A stretch of 64,000 nt of DNA from Pseudoalteromonas gelatinilytica (GCF_001641615.1 NZ_LRRU01000017.1:163060-227059), one strand, 5' to 3'. Counted from the stretch's first letter, positions 33,412-45,204 are shown. Notes: a model not told the origin generated them from the letters alone. Program-made: numbers and translations.

Positions 33412-35976
33412 TTGGAAGATTCAGCAACACACATTGATAAGCTAGAGCGAAAAAATGCTCGCTTAAAATCGCTTTTACAAAAGTATAAGCAATCACATCA
33501 CTTGCAACATGCTCTTTTACAATTATCAGAGCAAGCAAGCACTGTTGCCGAATTAACCCTACTCTACCCTGCTATTCATAACATTCTGCAAGACTACATT
33601 CCGAGCAGAAACTTCTTCGTTGTGTTACATAACCCGGTTTACGATAACCTTGAGTTATCTTACTTTGCCGATGAAAAAGATGGCCTTTCAGTACCGTTAA
33701 AATATGAGCAGTACTTTAAAGAAGGCCTTACGGGTTATGTATTTAAGCACGGTAAAACCAGCTACTTTACCAAACAGCAAACAGAGCAAGCACTAGAACA
33801 AGGTTTATTTAAAGCGTTTGGTACACCTGCCGAGCATTGGGTTGGCGTGCCCGTTTACCGTGAGCAAGTCATTATTGGCGTCATGGTCGCGCAAAGTTAC
33901 GACAAAAAACAAGGCTATTCAGAGCAGCAAATTGAATTGCTAGAAGCGATGTCATTATATTTGGCAACAGCGATTGAACGAGTTAAAAAACGTGAGCTGC
34001 TTGAGTCTGAAGTTAAAATTCGCACCCGTGCTCTGACACAAAGCAACCAAGCTTTAAACGACGAAATTCAACAACGTAAAAATGCCCTCGACCGCCAGCA
34101 AATCCTGTTCAAAATCTCGGAGCTAGCAACACAAAGTAAAAACCTCGACGATGTATATCAGCATGTCCATAACATTATAAAAACCATTACCTATGCAGAT
34201 AACTTATACATTGCCCTATACGATGAACAATCGCACTGGCTGAGTTTTCCTTACTGCGTCGATGAATTTAATGATAATGCTCTGCCGCGGCCTTTCGCTA
34301 AAGGTTACAGTGAACTGGTGCTCAGCACTGAAAAGTGCCAAGTCATAGACAGTGAAAGAGCAAAAGAACTTATCAAGTTAGGCGTAGTAGAAAGGCCTGT
34401 TAATGTACCACCAGAGCGTACCGCCACGAGTTGGTTAGGCGCGCCGCTGAAAACTTCGCAAGGTGTTATCGGTCTCATTGTTTGCCAAGCTTACAATAAT
34501 AAGCATGAGTTTAGTCAGGATGACTGTGAGTTAATCACCTTTGTCTCGCATCAGATAGCTAACGTTATTCAAACCCACTTGGCCAACCAAGAGTTAAAAC
34601 TTAGTCACCAAAAACTTGAGCATCGTGTTACTGAAAAAACCAAAGAACTTCGCCAAGCCAATATGCATCTGCAAATGCAAATTGAAGAGCGTAAAAAAAT
34701 AGAACAACAGCTGTATCACGATGCACACCATGACTCACTGACGAGTTTACCGAATCGCAGTTTATTCTTAACTCAACTTGAAAAAACATTGCAGCATTAC
34801 CAGCGCTACCCAGAGCAGCAGTTTGCAGTGTTATTTATTGACCTCGATAAATTTAAAGACATCAACGATCACCTTGGTCACCAAGCAGGCGATCAATTTT
34901 TAATTGGTGTTGCCGAGTCTTTCTCGCATTGTATTCGTGAGCACGACCTACTCGCGCGCTTAGGTGGTGATGAATTTGTGGTGTTGCTAACTCACTTAAC
35001 TGAGCAACAGCAAGCCCAAGATGTTGCTAAGCGTATCATCGAAATAATGAGAAAACCTTTCTGTATGAAAGGTCAGTGCATACAAAGTGGCGCCAGTATC
35101 GGTATTACCTACTCGAAACCAAGCTACAAGCACACCGATGAAATTATTCGCGATGCCGACGCCGCCATGTATTACGCGAAAAATGCAGGCCGTAATCGCT
35201 TTGAATGTTTCCATCCGCTGCTTAATGCAAGCAATGTCCAGCATGATGCTGACAATATGCATCACTTAGATGATTTGCCTATGCACTTTAGAAGTGCCGA
35301 AATCATTACCTTGGATGAGCAAACTCGCGAAGAATCTTTACTCGAAGCATTTGGCGAGCACCCTGTACTTGGCAGCACCAGCTTTGAAGTGCTCAAGAAG
35401 TTTGCGACCGATAGAGTTCAGCACTTTGAAGTTGAACTCAGCCTACTGAAACAAGCCTTTACCCTAGCAAGCAACAGCAAACTCGAAAAAGTCCTGTTTC
35501 CTTGTTCTGGATTAGTGCTAGAGCGTATTAATTTTCAAGCACTGTGTAAGTTATTAAAAGCCCATGATGCAAATAGAATGTGTCTATTATTCAACGAACA
35601 AGAAATTCGTTACGCATCAGCGGTGCAAATTGAAAATTTAAAAAACCTGGTCGCTCAAGGGTTTTCAATTGGTTTGAATGAGTTTGCCAAAGATCGCTGT
35701 GAGTTAAACTTACTAACTGAGTTCCAATTCGATTACTTGTTATTAAGTTCAACGTTCAGTAAGCGTGTACTACAGCAAGAAAACTATCACTTACAATTGC
35801 AAGGTGTACTAGCGATTACTAAGCTGCAAAATATCCAAGTAATCGCGAAAGGCCCGTCGATTTTTAACTACCGCACATTACTCGATAAGCACGGATTGTC
35901 GTTGTTTATTGGTAAGCAACATGCGCTGGCGCCCTTCGAACACGAAGCACCAAGCGCACAATTTATTACTTCTTAA
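33412..35976 (+). CDS. GAF-GAF-GGDEF protein with degenerate EAL-like tail
   Basis: An 854-residue cytoplasmic sensor. Order: coiled coil (1-40), GAF (about 45-195), coiled coil, second GAF (about 230-385), coiled coil, GGDEF (about 435-600) with intact [10 protein letters not shown], then about 240 residues with EAL-like fold hints but without EAL, DDFGTG or the catalytic lysine. It is probably a diguanylate cyclase with a non-catalytic C-terminal domain. The start is uncertain: I used the TTG at 33412; no ATG fits and an AAGGA (33369-33373) lies well upstream. Its end overlaps the end of the convergent rep gene by 11 nt. Confidence 0.85.
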   Translation: MEDSATHIDKLERKNARLKSLLQKYKQSHHLQHALLQLSEQASTVAELTLLYPAIHNILQDYIPSRNFFVVLHNPVYDNLELSYFADEKDGLSVPLKYEQYFKEGLTGYVFKHGKTSYFTKQQTEQALEQGLFKAFGTPAEHWVGVPVYREQVIIGVMVAQSYDKKQGYSEQQIELLEAMSLYLATAIERVKKRELLESEVKIRTRALTQSNQALNDEIQQRKNALDRQQILFKISELATQSKNLDDVYQHVHNIIKTITYADNLYIALYDEQSHWLSFPYCVDEFNDNALPRPFAKGYSELVLSTEKCQVIDSERAKELIKLGVVERPVNVPPERTATSWLGAPLKTSQGVIGLIVCQAYNNKHEFSQDDCELITFVSHQIANVIQTHLANQELKLSHQKLEHRVTEKTKELRQANMHLQMQIEERKKIEQQLYHDAHHDSLTSLPNRSLFLTQLEKTLQHYQRYPEQQFAVLFIDLDKFKDINDHLGHQAGDQFLIGVAESFSHCIREHDLLARLGGDEFVVLLTHLTEQQQAQDVAKRIIEIMRKPFCMKGQCIQSGASIGITYSKPSYKHTDEIIRDADAAMYYAKNAGRNRFECFHPLLNASNVQHDADNMHHLDDLPMHFRSAEIITLDEQTREESLLEAFGEHPVLGSTSFEVLKKFATDRVQHFEVELSLLKQAFTLASNSKLEKVLFPCSGLVLERINFQALCKLLKAHDANRMCLLFNEQEIRYASAVQIENLKNLVAQGFSIGLNEFAKDRCELNLLTEFQFDYLLLSSTFSKRVLQQENYHLQLQGVLAITKLQNIQVIAKGPSIFNYRTLLDKHGLSLFIGKQHALAPFEHEAPSAQFITS

Positions 35977-37978
35977 GCATCGCTCTTAAGTTAGCTACAC
36001 GGGCTTGGCCTTTTTCCATACGCTCAGCCTGTGAAGACGGTGGCTTTTTCGCTTCAAAGGCTAAGTCATCTTGTGGTAACTCTTGCACAAAACGACTGAG
36101 CTCAGTATCTGACGTTTCACCAAATTGACGACGTAACTTAGCATAGGTCATTACCAACTCTTGCTGAGCACGCGTTATACCTACATAAGCGAGACGACGC
36201 TCTTCTTCAACGTTATCTTCATCGATACTGACTTGGTGTGGTAATAGACCTTCTTCCATGCCAACCATAAACACATACGGATACTCCAAGCCTTTTGACG
36301 CATGCAGCGTTAGTAATTGTACCGCGTCAGATTCGTCTTCTTCTTCGTTACGCTCAAGCATATCGCGCAGGGTCAGTTTACTGACCACTTCAGCAAGGTT
36401 CAGCGGTGGATTATCTGCATCCCCTGTTAGCATGTCGGTGATCCAACGATAAAGCTCTGACACGTTTTTCATGCGCATTTCAGCGGCTTTTGCACTCGGT
36501 GATGACTCATATAGGTAAGCTTCGTAGTTAATTTGCCTAACTAACTCTTTCACAGCTTCAAGGGTATCGCCGCGTACCGCATTATCAGAAAGCTCAACCA
36601 CCCAACGAGCAAAGCCAGCTAAGGCATTAAAACCACGGCCTTTTAAGCGGTGTGCAAGTTCAGGTTCAAAACAGGCTGCAAATAAACTGATGTGCTTTTC
36701 ATTAGCAAGCGTACCTAACTTTTCCAAAGTGACCGTACCAATTTCACGACGTGGCGTATTAACAATACGTAAAAAGGCATTGTCGTCATCTTGGTTCACC
36801 AATAGGCGTAAATACGCCATGATATCTTTAATTTCTGAACGCGAGAAAAATGACATGCCGCCGCTGATCTTATAAGGAATACGGTTGCTCATAAGTGCTT
36901 TTTCAAACACCCGCGCTTGGTGATTACCACGATATAGAATCGCGTAATCTTTATAGCTGGTGCGCTTCATGAATTTATGAGAAATGATTTCTGCGACCAC
37001 TCGCTCAGATTCATGCTCTTCATCACGACAACCAATCACTTTGATAGGCTCACCATAGCCAAGCTCACTGAATAGTTTTTTATCAAACTCGTGAGGGTTG
37101 TTGGCAATTAAAATATTTGCCGCTTTAAGAATTCGTCCAGCACTTCGGTAATTTTGCTCAAGCTTAATTAAACGTAAGCCCGGAAAATCTTTACTCAATA
37201 GCACAAGATTTTGTGGCTTAGCACCACGCCAAGAGTAAATAGATTGGTCGTCATCACCTACCACGGTAAAACGAGCTCGCTCACCCACTAATAGCTTAAC
37301 CAGCTGATACTGACTGGTGTTGGTATCTTGATACTCATCCACCAGCAAGTAACGAAAACGCTGTTGCCAACGCTCACGCGCTGTGGCGTTTTGGCTTAGT
37401 AACAAAGTAGGGATCATGATCAGATCATCAAAATCAAGGGCATTATAAGCACGTAGTTGATTTTGATAACGCGCATACAGCTGAGCAAATAAGGCTTTTT
37501 GCGGCTCACGGGCTTCACGAACGGCACGCTCTGGTAGAATCAATTCGTTCTTCCAGTTACCTATTTGCATTTTTAATAGGTTGAGTAAGTCTTTGTCTTT
37601 TTTTAGTTCTTCTTCGGTCAGCTCGGCTAGTAACTGGTTGGTATCTTGATCATCAAACAACGAAAAACCGGGTTTAAAACCTAGTGTCGTTAACTCTTTT
37701 TTGATGATCTCAAGCCCAAGGGTATGAAACGTTGAAACCCATAAGCCTTTCGACTCTTGCTTGCCGAGTGTTTGCGTAACACGCTCGCGCATTTCTTTTG
37801 CAGCTTTATTGGTAAAGGTTACCGCCGCAATATTGCGCGCTTGATACTCACACTTTTGCACTAAGTAAGCGATTTTATTGGTAATAACACGCGTTTTACC
37901 AGAGCCCGCACCGGCTAATACCAGACACGGTCCACTGATATACTTTACCGCTTCATCTTGTTTTGGGTTGAGTTTCAT
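35966..37978 (-). CDS. rep: ATP-dependent DNA helicase Rep
   Basis: A 670-residue UvrD/Rep-family 3'-5' helicase: Walker A GAGSGKT (23-29), VDEYQDTN (motif II), [12 protein letters not shown] (motif III), LEQNYRS (motif IV) and [19 protein letters not shown] (motif V). It removes proteins ahead of the replication fork with DnaB. The length and KGLEYP variant favour Rep over UvrD. Convergent with the GGDEF gene. Confidence 0.93.
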   Translation of the reverse strand: MKLNPKQDEAVKYISGPCLVLAGAGSGKTRVITNKIAYLVQKCEYQARNIAAVTFTNKAAKEMRERVTQTLGKQESKGLWVSTFHTLGLEIIKKELTTLGFKPGFSLFDDQDTNQLLAELTEEELKKDKDLLNLLKMQIGNWKNELILPERAVREAREPQKALFAQLYARYQNQLRAYNALDFDDLIMIPTLLLSQNATARERWQQRFRYLLVDEYQDTNTSQYQLVKLLVGERARFTVVGDDDQSIYSWRGAKPQNLVLLSKDFPGLRLIKLEQNYRSAGRILKAANILIANNPHEFDKKLFSELGYGEPIKVIGCRDEEHESERVVAEIISHKFMKRTSYKDYAILYRGNHQARVFEKALMSNRIPYKISGGMSFFSRSEIKDIMAYLRLLVNQDDDNAFLRIVNTPRREIGTVTLEKLGTLANEKHISLFAACFEPELAHRLKGRGFNALAGFARWVVELSDNAVRGDTLEAVKELVRQINYEAYLYESSPSAKAAEMRMKNVSELYRWITDMLTGDADNPPLNLAEVVSKLTLRDMLERNEEEDESDAVQLLTLHASKGLEYPYVFMVGMEEGLLPHQVSIDEDNVEEERRLAYVGITRAQQELVMTYAKLRRQFGETSDTELSRFVQELPQDDLAFEAKKPPSSQAERMEKGQARVANLRAMLKK

Positions 37979-38089
37979 AAGCCCCTAAAGAAATTATCCA
38001 AAGACAGGACGGGCAATTTTACCGTAATCACTACACTACGCCTAGCCAATAAGGTAAGATTGTTTTTTTACGTGACTCAAGGGACGAAG

Positions 38090-38353
38090 ATGATCAACCC
38101 AGCAAAACTTGAAGAAATCGCTAAGCAAATTACTGATAACATGCCACAAGGCGTAAAAAACCTTGCTGATACAATTGAAGGCAAAACTAAGCAAGCTATT
38201 CAAAACAAACTTGCTGAGATGGACTTTGTAAGCCGTGATGAGTTTGATATTCAAAGCCAAGTACTTATTCGTACTCGTGAAAAACTCACTGAGCTTGAAG
38301 AGAAAGTGGCTTTACTTGAGCAGCAACTTGCTAGCAAACAAGACGAACAATAA
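38090..38353 (+). CDS. ubiK: Ubiquinone biosynthesis accessory factor UbiK (YqiC)
   Basis: An 87-residue protein with MINPAKLEEIAKQI at the start, an amphipathic first half and a C-terminal coiled coil (FDIQSQVLIRTREKLTELEEKV). This is the BMFP/YqiC family that pairs with UbiJ in the Ubi lipid-binding complex. I chose the ATG at 38090, preceded by AAGGGACGAAG; the frame is open further upstream but runs through the rep promoter. A strong terminator follows immediately. Confidence 0.9.
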   Translation: MINPAKLEEIAKQITDNMPQGVKNLADTIEGKTKQAIQNKLAEMDFVSRDEFDIQSQVLIRTREKLTELEEKVALLEQQLASKQDEQ

Positions 38354-38383
38354 AAAAGGAGAGCGAATTAGCTCTCCTTTTTT
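38352..38383. terminator. Bidirectional terminator after ubiK
   Basis: 7-bp stem GGAGAGC / GCTCTCC, 6-nt loop, six A on the left and six T on the right, directly after the ubiK stop and 16 nt before the convergent can stop. Confidence 0.92.
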
Positions 38384-38398
38384 CAATCTACTTCGGAA

Positions 38399-39061
38399 TT
38401 AGCTTTTTTCAGCAATACGTTCAAATACACGCTTAACTGCCGTGCCATAAGTATCACTTGCTTCTTCTGCACAGGTCACAACCGACTCTAAGTCATTAAG
38501 GTGACCATTCGCTAAGCCATACACCCAACCATGAATTGTTAACTCTTGGCCTTTCGCCCAAGCGTCTTGCACAATGTTGGTACGGCACACGTTACGTACT
38601 TGTTCAATAACGTTTAATTCGATCAAACTGTTTAAACGCTCTTTTTCAGGTAATGCATTAAGCTGTTCGATGTGTTTTTCTTTTACATCACCTACATGGC
38701 GTAACCAGTTATCAATTAAACCAAAACGCGCTTCGTTTAATACTGCTTGAACACCACCACAGCCATAGTGACCAACGACCATGATGTGCTTCACTTTAAG
38801 CACTTCAACAGCGTATTGCATTACTGAAAGACAGTTATGATCAGTATGAACAACAACATTTGCCACGTTACGGTGAACAAATAGCTCACCCGGTAATAAG
38901 TCTACGATTTCGTTTGCAGGTACACGCGAGTCAGAACAACCGATCCACAAGTACTCTGGATTTTGCTGCATTGATAGAATTTTAAAAAACTCAGGATCAT
39001 TTTCACTCGTACGCGCTGCCCAACGTCTATTATTTTCGAATAAATTTTTTAACTTTCTCAT
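38399..39061 (-). CDS. can: Beta-class carbonic anhydrase
   Basis: A 220-residue zinc enzyme interconverting CO2 and bicarbonate. Zinc ligands C42, H98 and C101 are visible in GCSDSR and HYGCGG, with the D44-R46 dyad. The sequence through NVANVVVHTDHNCLS is that of the Can group, with the bicarbonate-site region of type II enzymes. Length equals E. coli Can. It starts 18 nt after the stop of the upstream methyltransferase gene and may be cotranscribed with it. Confidence 0.95.
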   Translation of the reverse strand: MRKLKNLFENNRRWAARTSENDPEFFKILSMQQNPEYLWIGCSDSRVPANEIVDLLPGELFVHRNVANVVVHTDHNCLSVMQYAVEVLKVKHIMVVGHYGCGGVQAVLNEARFGLIDNWLRHVGDVKEKHIEQLNALPEKERLNSLIELNVIEQVRNVCRTNIVQDAWAKGQELTIHGWVYGLANGHLNDLESVVTCAEEASDTYGTAVKRVFERIAEKS

Positions 39062-39079
39062 TGCGCCTCTTTACGGTTT

Positions 39080-40258
39080 TTAATAATTAGCTTGGATCAA
39101 GATATTCCTTGGTGTCAGCTGCTTTTCGCAAAACGTACTAACCGTTACTTGATACCCTTGTTGTTGCAAATATAAAGCACGATCGAGCACGAGCCAAACT
39201 TCAATTGCCCTTCTGAACACATGTCGGACGAGTTCAACTCGCTCAGTAACCCTTTTGCGCTTTTTACCTATCTCTAAAAATTTATTGTAATCAATGCCTT
39301 CCGGTAAATTTAATGATTTCTTCTCAGCAGCCCAAAAACAAAATGAGCCAAAAGAATCAGAGAAGATCGCTTTGTTCACTGATGGCACACTCACATAGTG
39401 CATTTCACCGGTCAATGTTTTACGTAACGCATCAAATCCAAGACGCCATTCAACTTCTGTTTTTCTGACCTTATCAACTCGACTCGGTGCCGTTACGGTT
39501 TCTTGCAGCGCCAGTTTTAAATCGCGATGAGTTAGCGCAAGTTGGCTTTGCTTGGCAGGCTCGCTCATTGCTTGATAAGCGTTATCTGTGAATAAATGAT
39601 AACAGCATGGTGAAAAACTGATTTGCTGAGTTTTCGCTTTGCTTGCTTGCTGCATAAATGTTTGATGTAAACGACCACAGGCATGTAAAGCAACTGCATG
39701 CTGCTGGCTTTCAAAAAAGTCATCAGTGTCATCGGTTAATACATCAGCTTGTGAAAACTGCATCGCCAATTGCTGTTGTGTTGCACTGTGTTGACCTTGG
39801 TCGCACAAGTGTTGTTGCAGCTCAATGCTATGTACACGTGGCGCTCCATTGAATGCCAACATACGCCCTAAATGCCCTTTACCTGCGCACCACTCTAAAA
39901 CAGGCTGGTTTAATGACTGCTGACTAATCGCCGCAACAAAGTCTTGTAGTTGCTCAAATTTACGACCTTTAATGCCATTACTTATCCAAAACGGAAATTC
40001 TGTACGTGCTAAATTGATAGCAGGTAACTCACAAAGCTGAGCCAACTGGTCGATACCCTCAATTACCTCAGCAAAATAACGATATAAGGCCTGCTGATCG
40101 GCATCAAGCTCACTCACTTGTTGGTCATCAAGCGCCCATAATAAATCGGCTAATTCAGGCCAGGGAAGATCATCAAAATCAAATGCGGTACATTGCCAGT
40201 ATTGGCGGGTTGAAAATAGCAGTGCATCTAAAGCTGCAAAGTGCTCGGCAAGTGTCAT
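39080..40258 (-). CDS. Class I SAM-dependent methyltransferase (Methyltransf_32-like)
   Basis: A 392-residue protein with a SAM-binding loop VLEWCAGKGHLGRML (about 120-135), an acidic strand end (HSIELQ) and HACGRLHQTFM, then FSPCCYHLF, where the P-C-C-Y/H signature suggests the Methyltransf_32 group. The N-terminal 100 residues are a family-specific helical domain. The substrate is unknown; related proteins methylate RNA or glutathione-like partners, but nothing in the sequence decides this. Confidence 0.75.
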   Translation of the reverse strand: MTLAEHFAALDALLFSTRQYWQCTAFDFDDLPWPELADLLWALDDQQVSELDADQQALYRYFAEVIEGIDQLAQLCELPAINLARTEFPFWISNGIKGRKFEQLQDFVAAISQQSLNQPVLEWCAGKGHLGRMLAFNGAPRVHSIELQQHLCDQGQHSATQQQLAMQFSQADVLTDDTDDFFESQQHAVALHACGRLHQTFMQQASKAKTQQISFSPCCYHLFTDNAYQAMSEPAKQSQLALTHRDLKLALQETVTAPSRVDKVRKTEVEWRLGFDALRKTLTGEMHYVSVPSVNKAIFSDSFGSFCFWAAEKKSLNLPEGIDYNKFLEIGKKRKRVTERVELVRHVFRRAIEVWLVLDRALYLQQQGYQVTVSTFCEKQLTPRNILIQANY

Positions 40259-40308
40259 AACTACTTAGCGACAAGAAATAAAAAGCAGTATAACAGTTTT
40301 TATCTTAT

Positions 40309-41352
40309 TTAACGTCGGTTACTGCTGATCAAACGAATGTACAATGGCACACACGCAATACTTAAGATGATGGCAAGGATCAGCATCCACGATAATTCAA
40401 TGCCTTCTGTTTGCTGTTGATCATACATAAAGCCATCAAAAGCCTGATCAAATTCATCCTGATCTAAGCCATATAAATCTGCAATCAAGCGCCACTTTGC
40501 CATCGACATATTGCCAAGATTAATGCCCGGAGGTTGAATGTAGCTTGCCAAAACATGGGCTTCGTAGGCCAGCTCTTGTACGCTTTTATGGCTGGCATAA
40601 TGCTGCTTGGTCACATCAATGCTTTCTTCTAAGTGTAATAAGGCATACCGCCACCCTTTTAGGGTTGCACGATAAAAGCGTTCTACAACCTCAGGCTTTT
40701 TCGCTAAAAATTGCTCTGAGGTATATAAAATATCGCCATACACATTCAAACCAAACTTTTGCGGGCAAATGAGTCGGTGACCGGCTCCTTGTAATGTCAT
40801 CGTGTAAGGCTCATTGGTGACATACACTTGCACCGCATCTAAATCACCGGCAAGCCACTCTTTAACGCCGCCTTCATGGCTAGCTGCCATCAAGCTTTCT
40901 AGGCTCAGTCCTGCACGCTGTAACATCACCAGTAACTCAGCATTTTCTATTGAACCGATTTTACTTAGCTTCTTACCAGCAAAGTCTCTAGGCTGAAAAA
41001 TATCTGAGTTATTTTTTACCATCCAGCAGTAAGGCGAAAACTGCAGTATGGCTCCTAGGGCGACAACCGGAGCGCCTTGCTGACGCTTTTGTAATATGCC
41101 TGAGTGAGTAATGGCAAAGTCGGCTTTACCGCTTAGTACTTTAGGGAAGGTATCTGGATGGTTTGGATCAGCAGGAATAATAGAGACATCAAGGCCTGCC
41201 TCCTTATAAAAGCCTTTTTCTGCAGCCATATAATAGCCTGCAAATTGAAACTGGTGAGTCCATTTTAACTGTAAGCTAACTTTATCAGCACACTGTGCGC
41301 TCATAGAAAGCATTAAACAGATTAACCCTAGTAGGCTTTTTATACCTTGCAC
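40309..41352 (-). CDS. NMT1/THI5-like substrate-binding protein with C-terminal membrane anchor
   Basis: A 347-residue protein: signal peptide (about 1-21), then VSLQLKWTHQFQFAGYYMAAEKGFYKEAGLDV, the opening of NMT1/THI5-like periplasmic binding proteins (pyrimidine precursor or nitrate/sulfonate type). A single membrane helix at the C-terminus (about 320-342) followed by a basic tail makes it a membrane-anchored receptor rather than a free transport protein. No ABC permease or ATPase is adjacent. Full-length homologs carry GGDEF or kinase output after this helix, so this may be a sensor that lost or never had its output domain. Confidence 0.75.
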   Translation of the reverse strand: MQGIKSLLGLICLMLSMSAQCADKVSLQLKWTHQFQFAGYYMAAEKGFYKEAGLDVSIIPADPNHPDTFPKVLSGKADFAITHSGILQKRQQGAPVVALGAILQFSPYCWMVKNNSDIFQPRDFAGKKLSKIGSIENAELLVMLQRAGLSLESLMAASHEGGVKEWLAGDLDAVQVYVTNEPYTMTLQGAGHRLICPQKFGLNVYGDILYTSEQFLAKKPEVVERFYRATLKGWRYALLHLEESIDVTKQHYASHKSVQELAYEAHVLASYIQPPGINLGNMSMAKWRLIADLYGLDQDEFDQAFDGFMYDQQQTEGIELSWMLILAIILSIACVPLYIRLISSNRR

Positions 41353-41398
41353 GCATCATCCTTGCTTGAAACCGTGCATTAACTATAGGAAAAATAGA

Positions 41399-41432
41399 GA
41401 AAAAATCAAGACTGCTAGTGAACAGTCTTGAT
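41399..41432 (-). terminator. Terminator of the ilvGMDA operon
   Basis: Perfect 10-bp stem ATCAAGACTG / CAGTCTTGAT (41405-41414, 41423-41432), 8-nt loop; on the minus strand a T-run follows. It lies 9 nt after the ilvA stop. Confidence 0.9.
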
Positions 41433-41441
41433 TATATTAAG

Positions 41442-42995
41442 CTACTGATTTGCCGCTTTAACTTCGCTAAGTTCTTGACCTTGGCTAGTTAAGAACTGGG
41501 TGAAACATGGGTTGTTTGTTTCATCTTGAACGTTGTATCCCAAACGGTTCAAATGCTCATTGAATACCTCATAATCACTCGGTTCAATAGCAAAGGCCGC
41601 CAGCACATTACCAACCGATCCACCATGGTTACGGTAATGGAATAAAGTAATATTCCAATTACTACCAAGGGTATCTAAGAATCGTGCCAGTGCACCTGGG
41701 TATTCAGGAAATTCAAAGCGTAATAAACGCTCATGAAGCTGAGCTGGCGCTTTACCACCCACCATATAACGAATATGCAATTTAGCCAGCTCGTTATCTG
41801 ATAAATCGCAAAACGTGTAGTCGTTTTCTGTCAGTGCTGCTTTTAACTCATCGAGCTCTTGCTGCCCTTGTCTTAAGGCAATACCAACAAAAATTTGTGC
41901 TTCGCCAGGACCTGCATAACGGTAATTAAACTCGGTGATAGCTCTGCCACCTAATGAGTTACAAAACTGCTTAAAGCTCCCCTTCTCTTCTTTAATGGTC
42001 ACAGCGAGGAGTGCTTCGTTCTTTTCACCAAGTGCGGTTCGTTCAGCAACATAACGTAAACGGTCAAAGTTTAAGTTTGCACCCGATAAAATCGCAGCAA
42101 CGTTTAAGCCTTTTACACCGTTTTGTTGGCACCACTTTTTCAGCCCTGCTGTTGATAGCGCCCCTGAAGGTTCAGCTATCGCACGAGTCGAAACAAAGAT
42201 ATCTTGCATTGCAGCGCAGATTTCATCGCCCGTTACAGTGACCACTTCATCACAAAACTTTTGCGCTAATCGAAACGTCTCAGTACCAATGATTTTTACT
42301 GCGACACCATCAGCAAAACTGCCAACACGGTCAAGCTCAACAGGCTTGCCTGCTTCAAGTGCTGCTTTTAAGCAGGCACTCTCGTCAGCTTCAACACCAA
42401 TGACTTTAATATCAGGACGTAACGACTTAATGTACACCGCCATACCTGCAAGTAAGCCACCACCGCCAACAGGAATAAACACAGCATCAAGGTCGTTCAA
42501 TTGCTGCATTAATTCACGGGCAACGGTACCTTGGCCAACAATGACATCAGGATCATCAAACGGTGGCACAAACACCCCATTACGCTGCTCTGTCAGCTCT
42601 AAAGCATGGGCTTTTGCAGCATCAAAATGATGGCCGTGTAATACCACTTCACCACCGAGTGAACGTACTGCATTCACTTTAATTTCTGGTGTTGTAACTG
42701 GCATCACAATCGTTGCTTTATGCCCTAAAAATGAGGCACTGAGTGCCACGCCTTGCGCATGGTTACCGGCAGAGGCTGTGATCACATCAGACCCTTTTGG
42801 CAACTTGCTCAGTTTATGAAAAGCACCGCGAAGTTTAAATGAATAAACCGGTTGTTGATCTTCACGCTTTAGCCACACATGGTTGCCTAGCCGTGCACTA
42901 AGATCAGCCATTTCGCTGACCTCAGTAACTTTTGCAAGCGGTTCCATGTTCGCTTGGATGATAGCGCGAAAATAATCGAGCTCTTGAGAAACCAT
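41442..42995 (-). CDS. ilvA: Threonine ammonia-lyase, biosynthetic
   Basis: A 517-residue PLP enzyme that converts threonine to 2-oxobutanoate, the first step to isoleucine. The PLP lysine is in YSFKLRGA; SAGNHAQG and GGGGLLAG bind phosphate and cofactor. Two C-terminal ACT-like regulatory domains (about 335-500, ending FTQFLTSQG) give feedback control by isoleucine and valine. It is the last gene of the ilv operon, 2 nt after ilvD. Confidence 0.96.
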   Translation of the reverse strand: MVSQELDYFRAIIQANMEPLAKVTEVSEMADLSARLGNHVWLKREDQQPVYSFKLRGAFHKLSKLPKGSDVITASAGNHAQGVALSASFLGHKATIVMPVTTPEIKVNAVRSLGGEVVLHGHHFDAAKAHALELTEQRNGVFVPPFDDPDVIVGQGTVARELMQQLNDLDAVFIPVGGGGLLAGMAVYIKSLRPDIKVIGVEADESACLKAALEAGKPVELDRVGSFADGVAVKIIGTETFRLAQKFCDEVVTVTGDEICAAMQDIFVSTRAIAEPSGALSTAGLKKWCQQNGVKGLNVAAILSGANLNFDRLRYVAERTALGEKNEALLAVTIKEEKGSFKQFCNSLGGRAITEFNYRYAGPGEAQIFVGIALRQGQQELDELKAALTENDYTFCDLSDNELAKLHIRYMVGGKAPAQLHERLLRFEFPEYPGALARFLDTLGSNWNITLFHYRNHGGSVGNVLAAFAIEPSDYEVFNEHLNRLGYNVQDETNNPCFTQFLTSQGQELSEVKAANQ

Positions 42996-42997
42996 AA

Positions 42998-44854
42998 TTA
43001 ACTAAGCTCCTCAAGTTTTGCTAAATCGCGCACTGCCCCTTTATCTGCACTGGTTGCCAGTAATGCATACGCTTTCAGTGCTGGTGATACATAACGGTCA
43101 CGATCCAGTGGTTTATAAGCATCTTTACCACGTGCAAGTTGCTTTTGTTTACGTGCTTCAAGCTCTTCATCAGACAGCGCTAAAGTGATTTCACGGGTTG
43201 CAATATCAATCACTATCTTATCGCCATTTTCAACATAGGCGATTGCACCACCGCTTGCTGCTTCTGGTGAAACGTGACCAATTGATAAACCTGATGTACC
43301 ACCCGAGAAACGACCATCGGTGATAAGCGCACACTTTTCACCTAAGCCCATTGATTTCAAGTAACTCGTTGGATACAGCATTTCTTGCATGCCTGGGCCG
43401 CCTTTTGGTCCTTCGTAACGAATTACAACAACGTCACCGGCTTTTACTTCACCGTTTAGAATGCCTTCAACCGAATCATCTTGTGACTCGTATACAACTG
43501 CTGGGCCTTCAAAGTGCAGCATTTCTTCAACTACACCGGCACTTTTAACAATACAGCCATCAAGGGCTAAGTTACCTGAAAGTACGGCTAAGCCACCATC
43601 TTGACGAAAGGCATTTTCAACACTGCGGATACAGCCGTTTTCACGGTCATTATCAAGTTCTGGCCAGCGGCACTCTTGGCTCATTGCTTTTGTAGTACGG
43701 ATACCGGCAGGGCCTGCTTTATAGAATTTTTGCGCCACTTCATTATTCGGATCGGTCGCATCCCATTTAGCCACCATTTCAGCCATACTGTGGCCTGCAA
43801 CGTGATCCACAGATAAATCAACAAGACCTGCTTTACCTAACTCACGGATAATTGCCATCATGCCACCAGCGCGGTGCACATCTTCAATGTGATATTTATT
43901 GGTTGCAGGTGCCACTTTACAAAGGAAAGGTGTTTTGCGAGAAAGCTCATCGATGTGCGACATATCAAAATCAACACCCGCTTCTTGCGCCGCAGCTAAT
44001 AAGTGTAAAACCGTATTTGATGAACCACCCATGGCAATATCAACGACCATTGCATTCATAAAAGCAGTGCGATTAGCAATTGCACGAGGTAACACTGCTG
44101 CATTGTCTTTTTGATAATACTCTCGGCATAAATCAACAATACGCGCACCTGCTTCAACGTAAAGTTGTTTACGGTCTTTATGTGTAGCAAGTGTGGTACC
44201 GTTACCCGGCAGTGCTAAACCAATCGCTTCTAATAAACAGTTCATTGAGTTGGCAGTGAACATACCTGAGCATGAACCACACGTAGGACACGCAGAGCGC
44301 TCTACTTTTTCTGAGTCTTCATCGCTTACTGTGGTATCAGCGCCTTTCACCATGGCATCCACTAAATCAAGTTTAATGTCGATATCAGCAAGGCGTGTTT
44401 TACCCGCTTCCATTGGACCACCTGATACGAAAATAACCGGAATATTTAAACGCAGTGCAGCTAGCATCATCCCCGGAGTGATTTTGTCGCAGTTAGAAAT
44501 ACAGATCATAGCATCGGCACAGTGTGCATTAACCATGTATTCCACTGAGTCAGCAATTAAGTCACGCGATGGTAGTGAATACAGCATGCCACCATGACCC
44601 ATTGCGATACCATCGTCGATTGCAATAGTATTAAATTCTTTTGGTACACCACCCGCTTCAGTGATGGTTTCAGCCATCAGCTCACTAAGTTGGTTAAGGT
44701 GAACGTGACCCGGTACAAACTGAGTATATGAGTTAACAACAGCGATAATTGGCTTACCGAAGTCTTTATCTGTCATCCCTGTTGCACGCCACAAAGCACG
44801 CGCCCCTGCACGTTTGCGACCTTCTGTTGTTGTTGCACTTCTTAATTTAGCCAT
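42998..44854 (-). CDS. ilvD: Dihydroxy-acid dehydratase
   Basis: A 618-residue iron-sulfur enzyme of the isoleucine/valine pathway. Cluster-binding cysteines are in CISNCDKI and [19 protein letters not shown]; the C-terminal [19 protein letters not shown] carries the substrate-site loop. Length equals other gamma-type IlvD. It lies 104 bp after ilvM without an ilvE between them, unlike E. coli ilvGMEDA. Confidence 0.97.
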   Translation of the reverse strand: MAKLRSATTTEGRKRAGARALWRATGMTDKDFGKPIIAVVNSYTQFVPGHVHLNQLSELMAETITEAGGVPKEFNTIAIDDGIAMGHGGMLYSLPSRDLIADSVEYMVNAHCADAMICISNCDKITPGMMLAALRLNIPVIFVSGGPMEAGKTRLADIDIKLDLVDAMVKGADTTVSDEDSEKVERSACPTCGSCSGMFTANSMNCLLEAIGLALPGNGTTLATHKDRKQLYVEAGARIVDLCREYYQKDNAAVLPRAIANRTAFMNAMVVDIAMGGSSNTVLHLLAAAQEAGVDFDMSHIDELSRKTPFLCKVAPATNKYHIEDVHRAGGMMAIIRELGKAGLVDLSVDHVAGHSMAEMVAKWDATDPNNEVAQKFYKAGPAGIRTTKAMSQECRWPELDNDRENGCIRSVENAFRQDGGLAVLSGNLALDGCIVKSAGVVEEMLHFEGPAVVYESQDDSVEGILNGEVKAGDVVVIRYEGPKGGPGMQEMLYPTSYLKSMGLGEKCALITDGRFSGGTSGLSIGHVSPEAASGGAIAYVENGDKIVIDIATREITLALSDEELEARKQKQLARGKDAYKPLDRDRYVSPALKAYALLATSADKGAVRDLAKLEELS

Positions 44855-44958
44855 AATTACCTCAGTTGTTGCAGTGGCATGCCACTGACTTCCTCATTCC
44901 TAATTTATTTCTCACTAAAGCATTAATCTGATTGCTCTAGTTACCTGTTGATTTTTTA

Positions 44959-45204
44959 CTAGATTGCTTGTTGTTGAAATTGGTTTTCAACATTGACGTG
45001 TTTCACATCAACCAATTTATTTAACTGTGATGTTAGTAGATAAATTGGCTTATCGCTGTCTACCGTCATGGTGACATGAAACGCTTCATCAGCCATTTCT
45101 AAATTCATGGTTGTTAGGTCAAAGCCGCGATGACGTGCAACGCGTAAAAAGCGCTCTACAGCGACACTTTGATTCTTTAGTGCAATCGTTAGGGTGTGTT
45201 TCAT
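44959..45204 (-). CDS. ilvM: Acetolactate synthase II small subunit
   Basis: An 81-residue ACT-domain regulatory subunit (LTIALKNQSVAVERFLRVARHRGFDL). The ATGA-type 4-nt overlap with the large subunit gene indicates coupled translation. It stabilises and activates the catalytic subunit. Confidence 0.92.
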   Translation of the reverse strand: MKHTLTIALKNQSVAVERFLRVARHRGFDLTTMNLEMADEAFHVTMTVDSDKPIYLLTSQLNKLVDVKHVNVENQFQQQAI

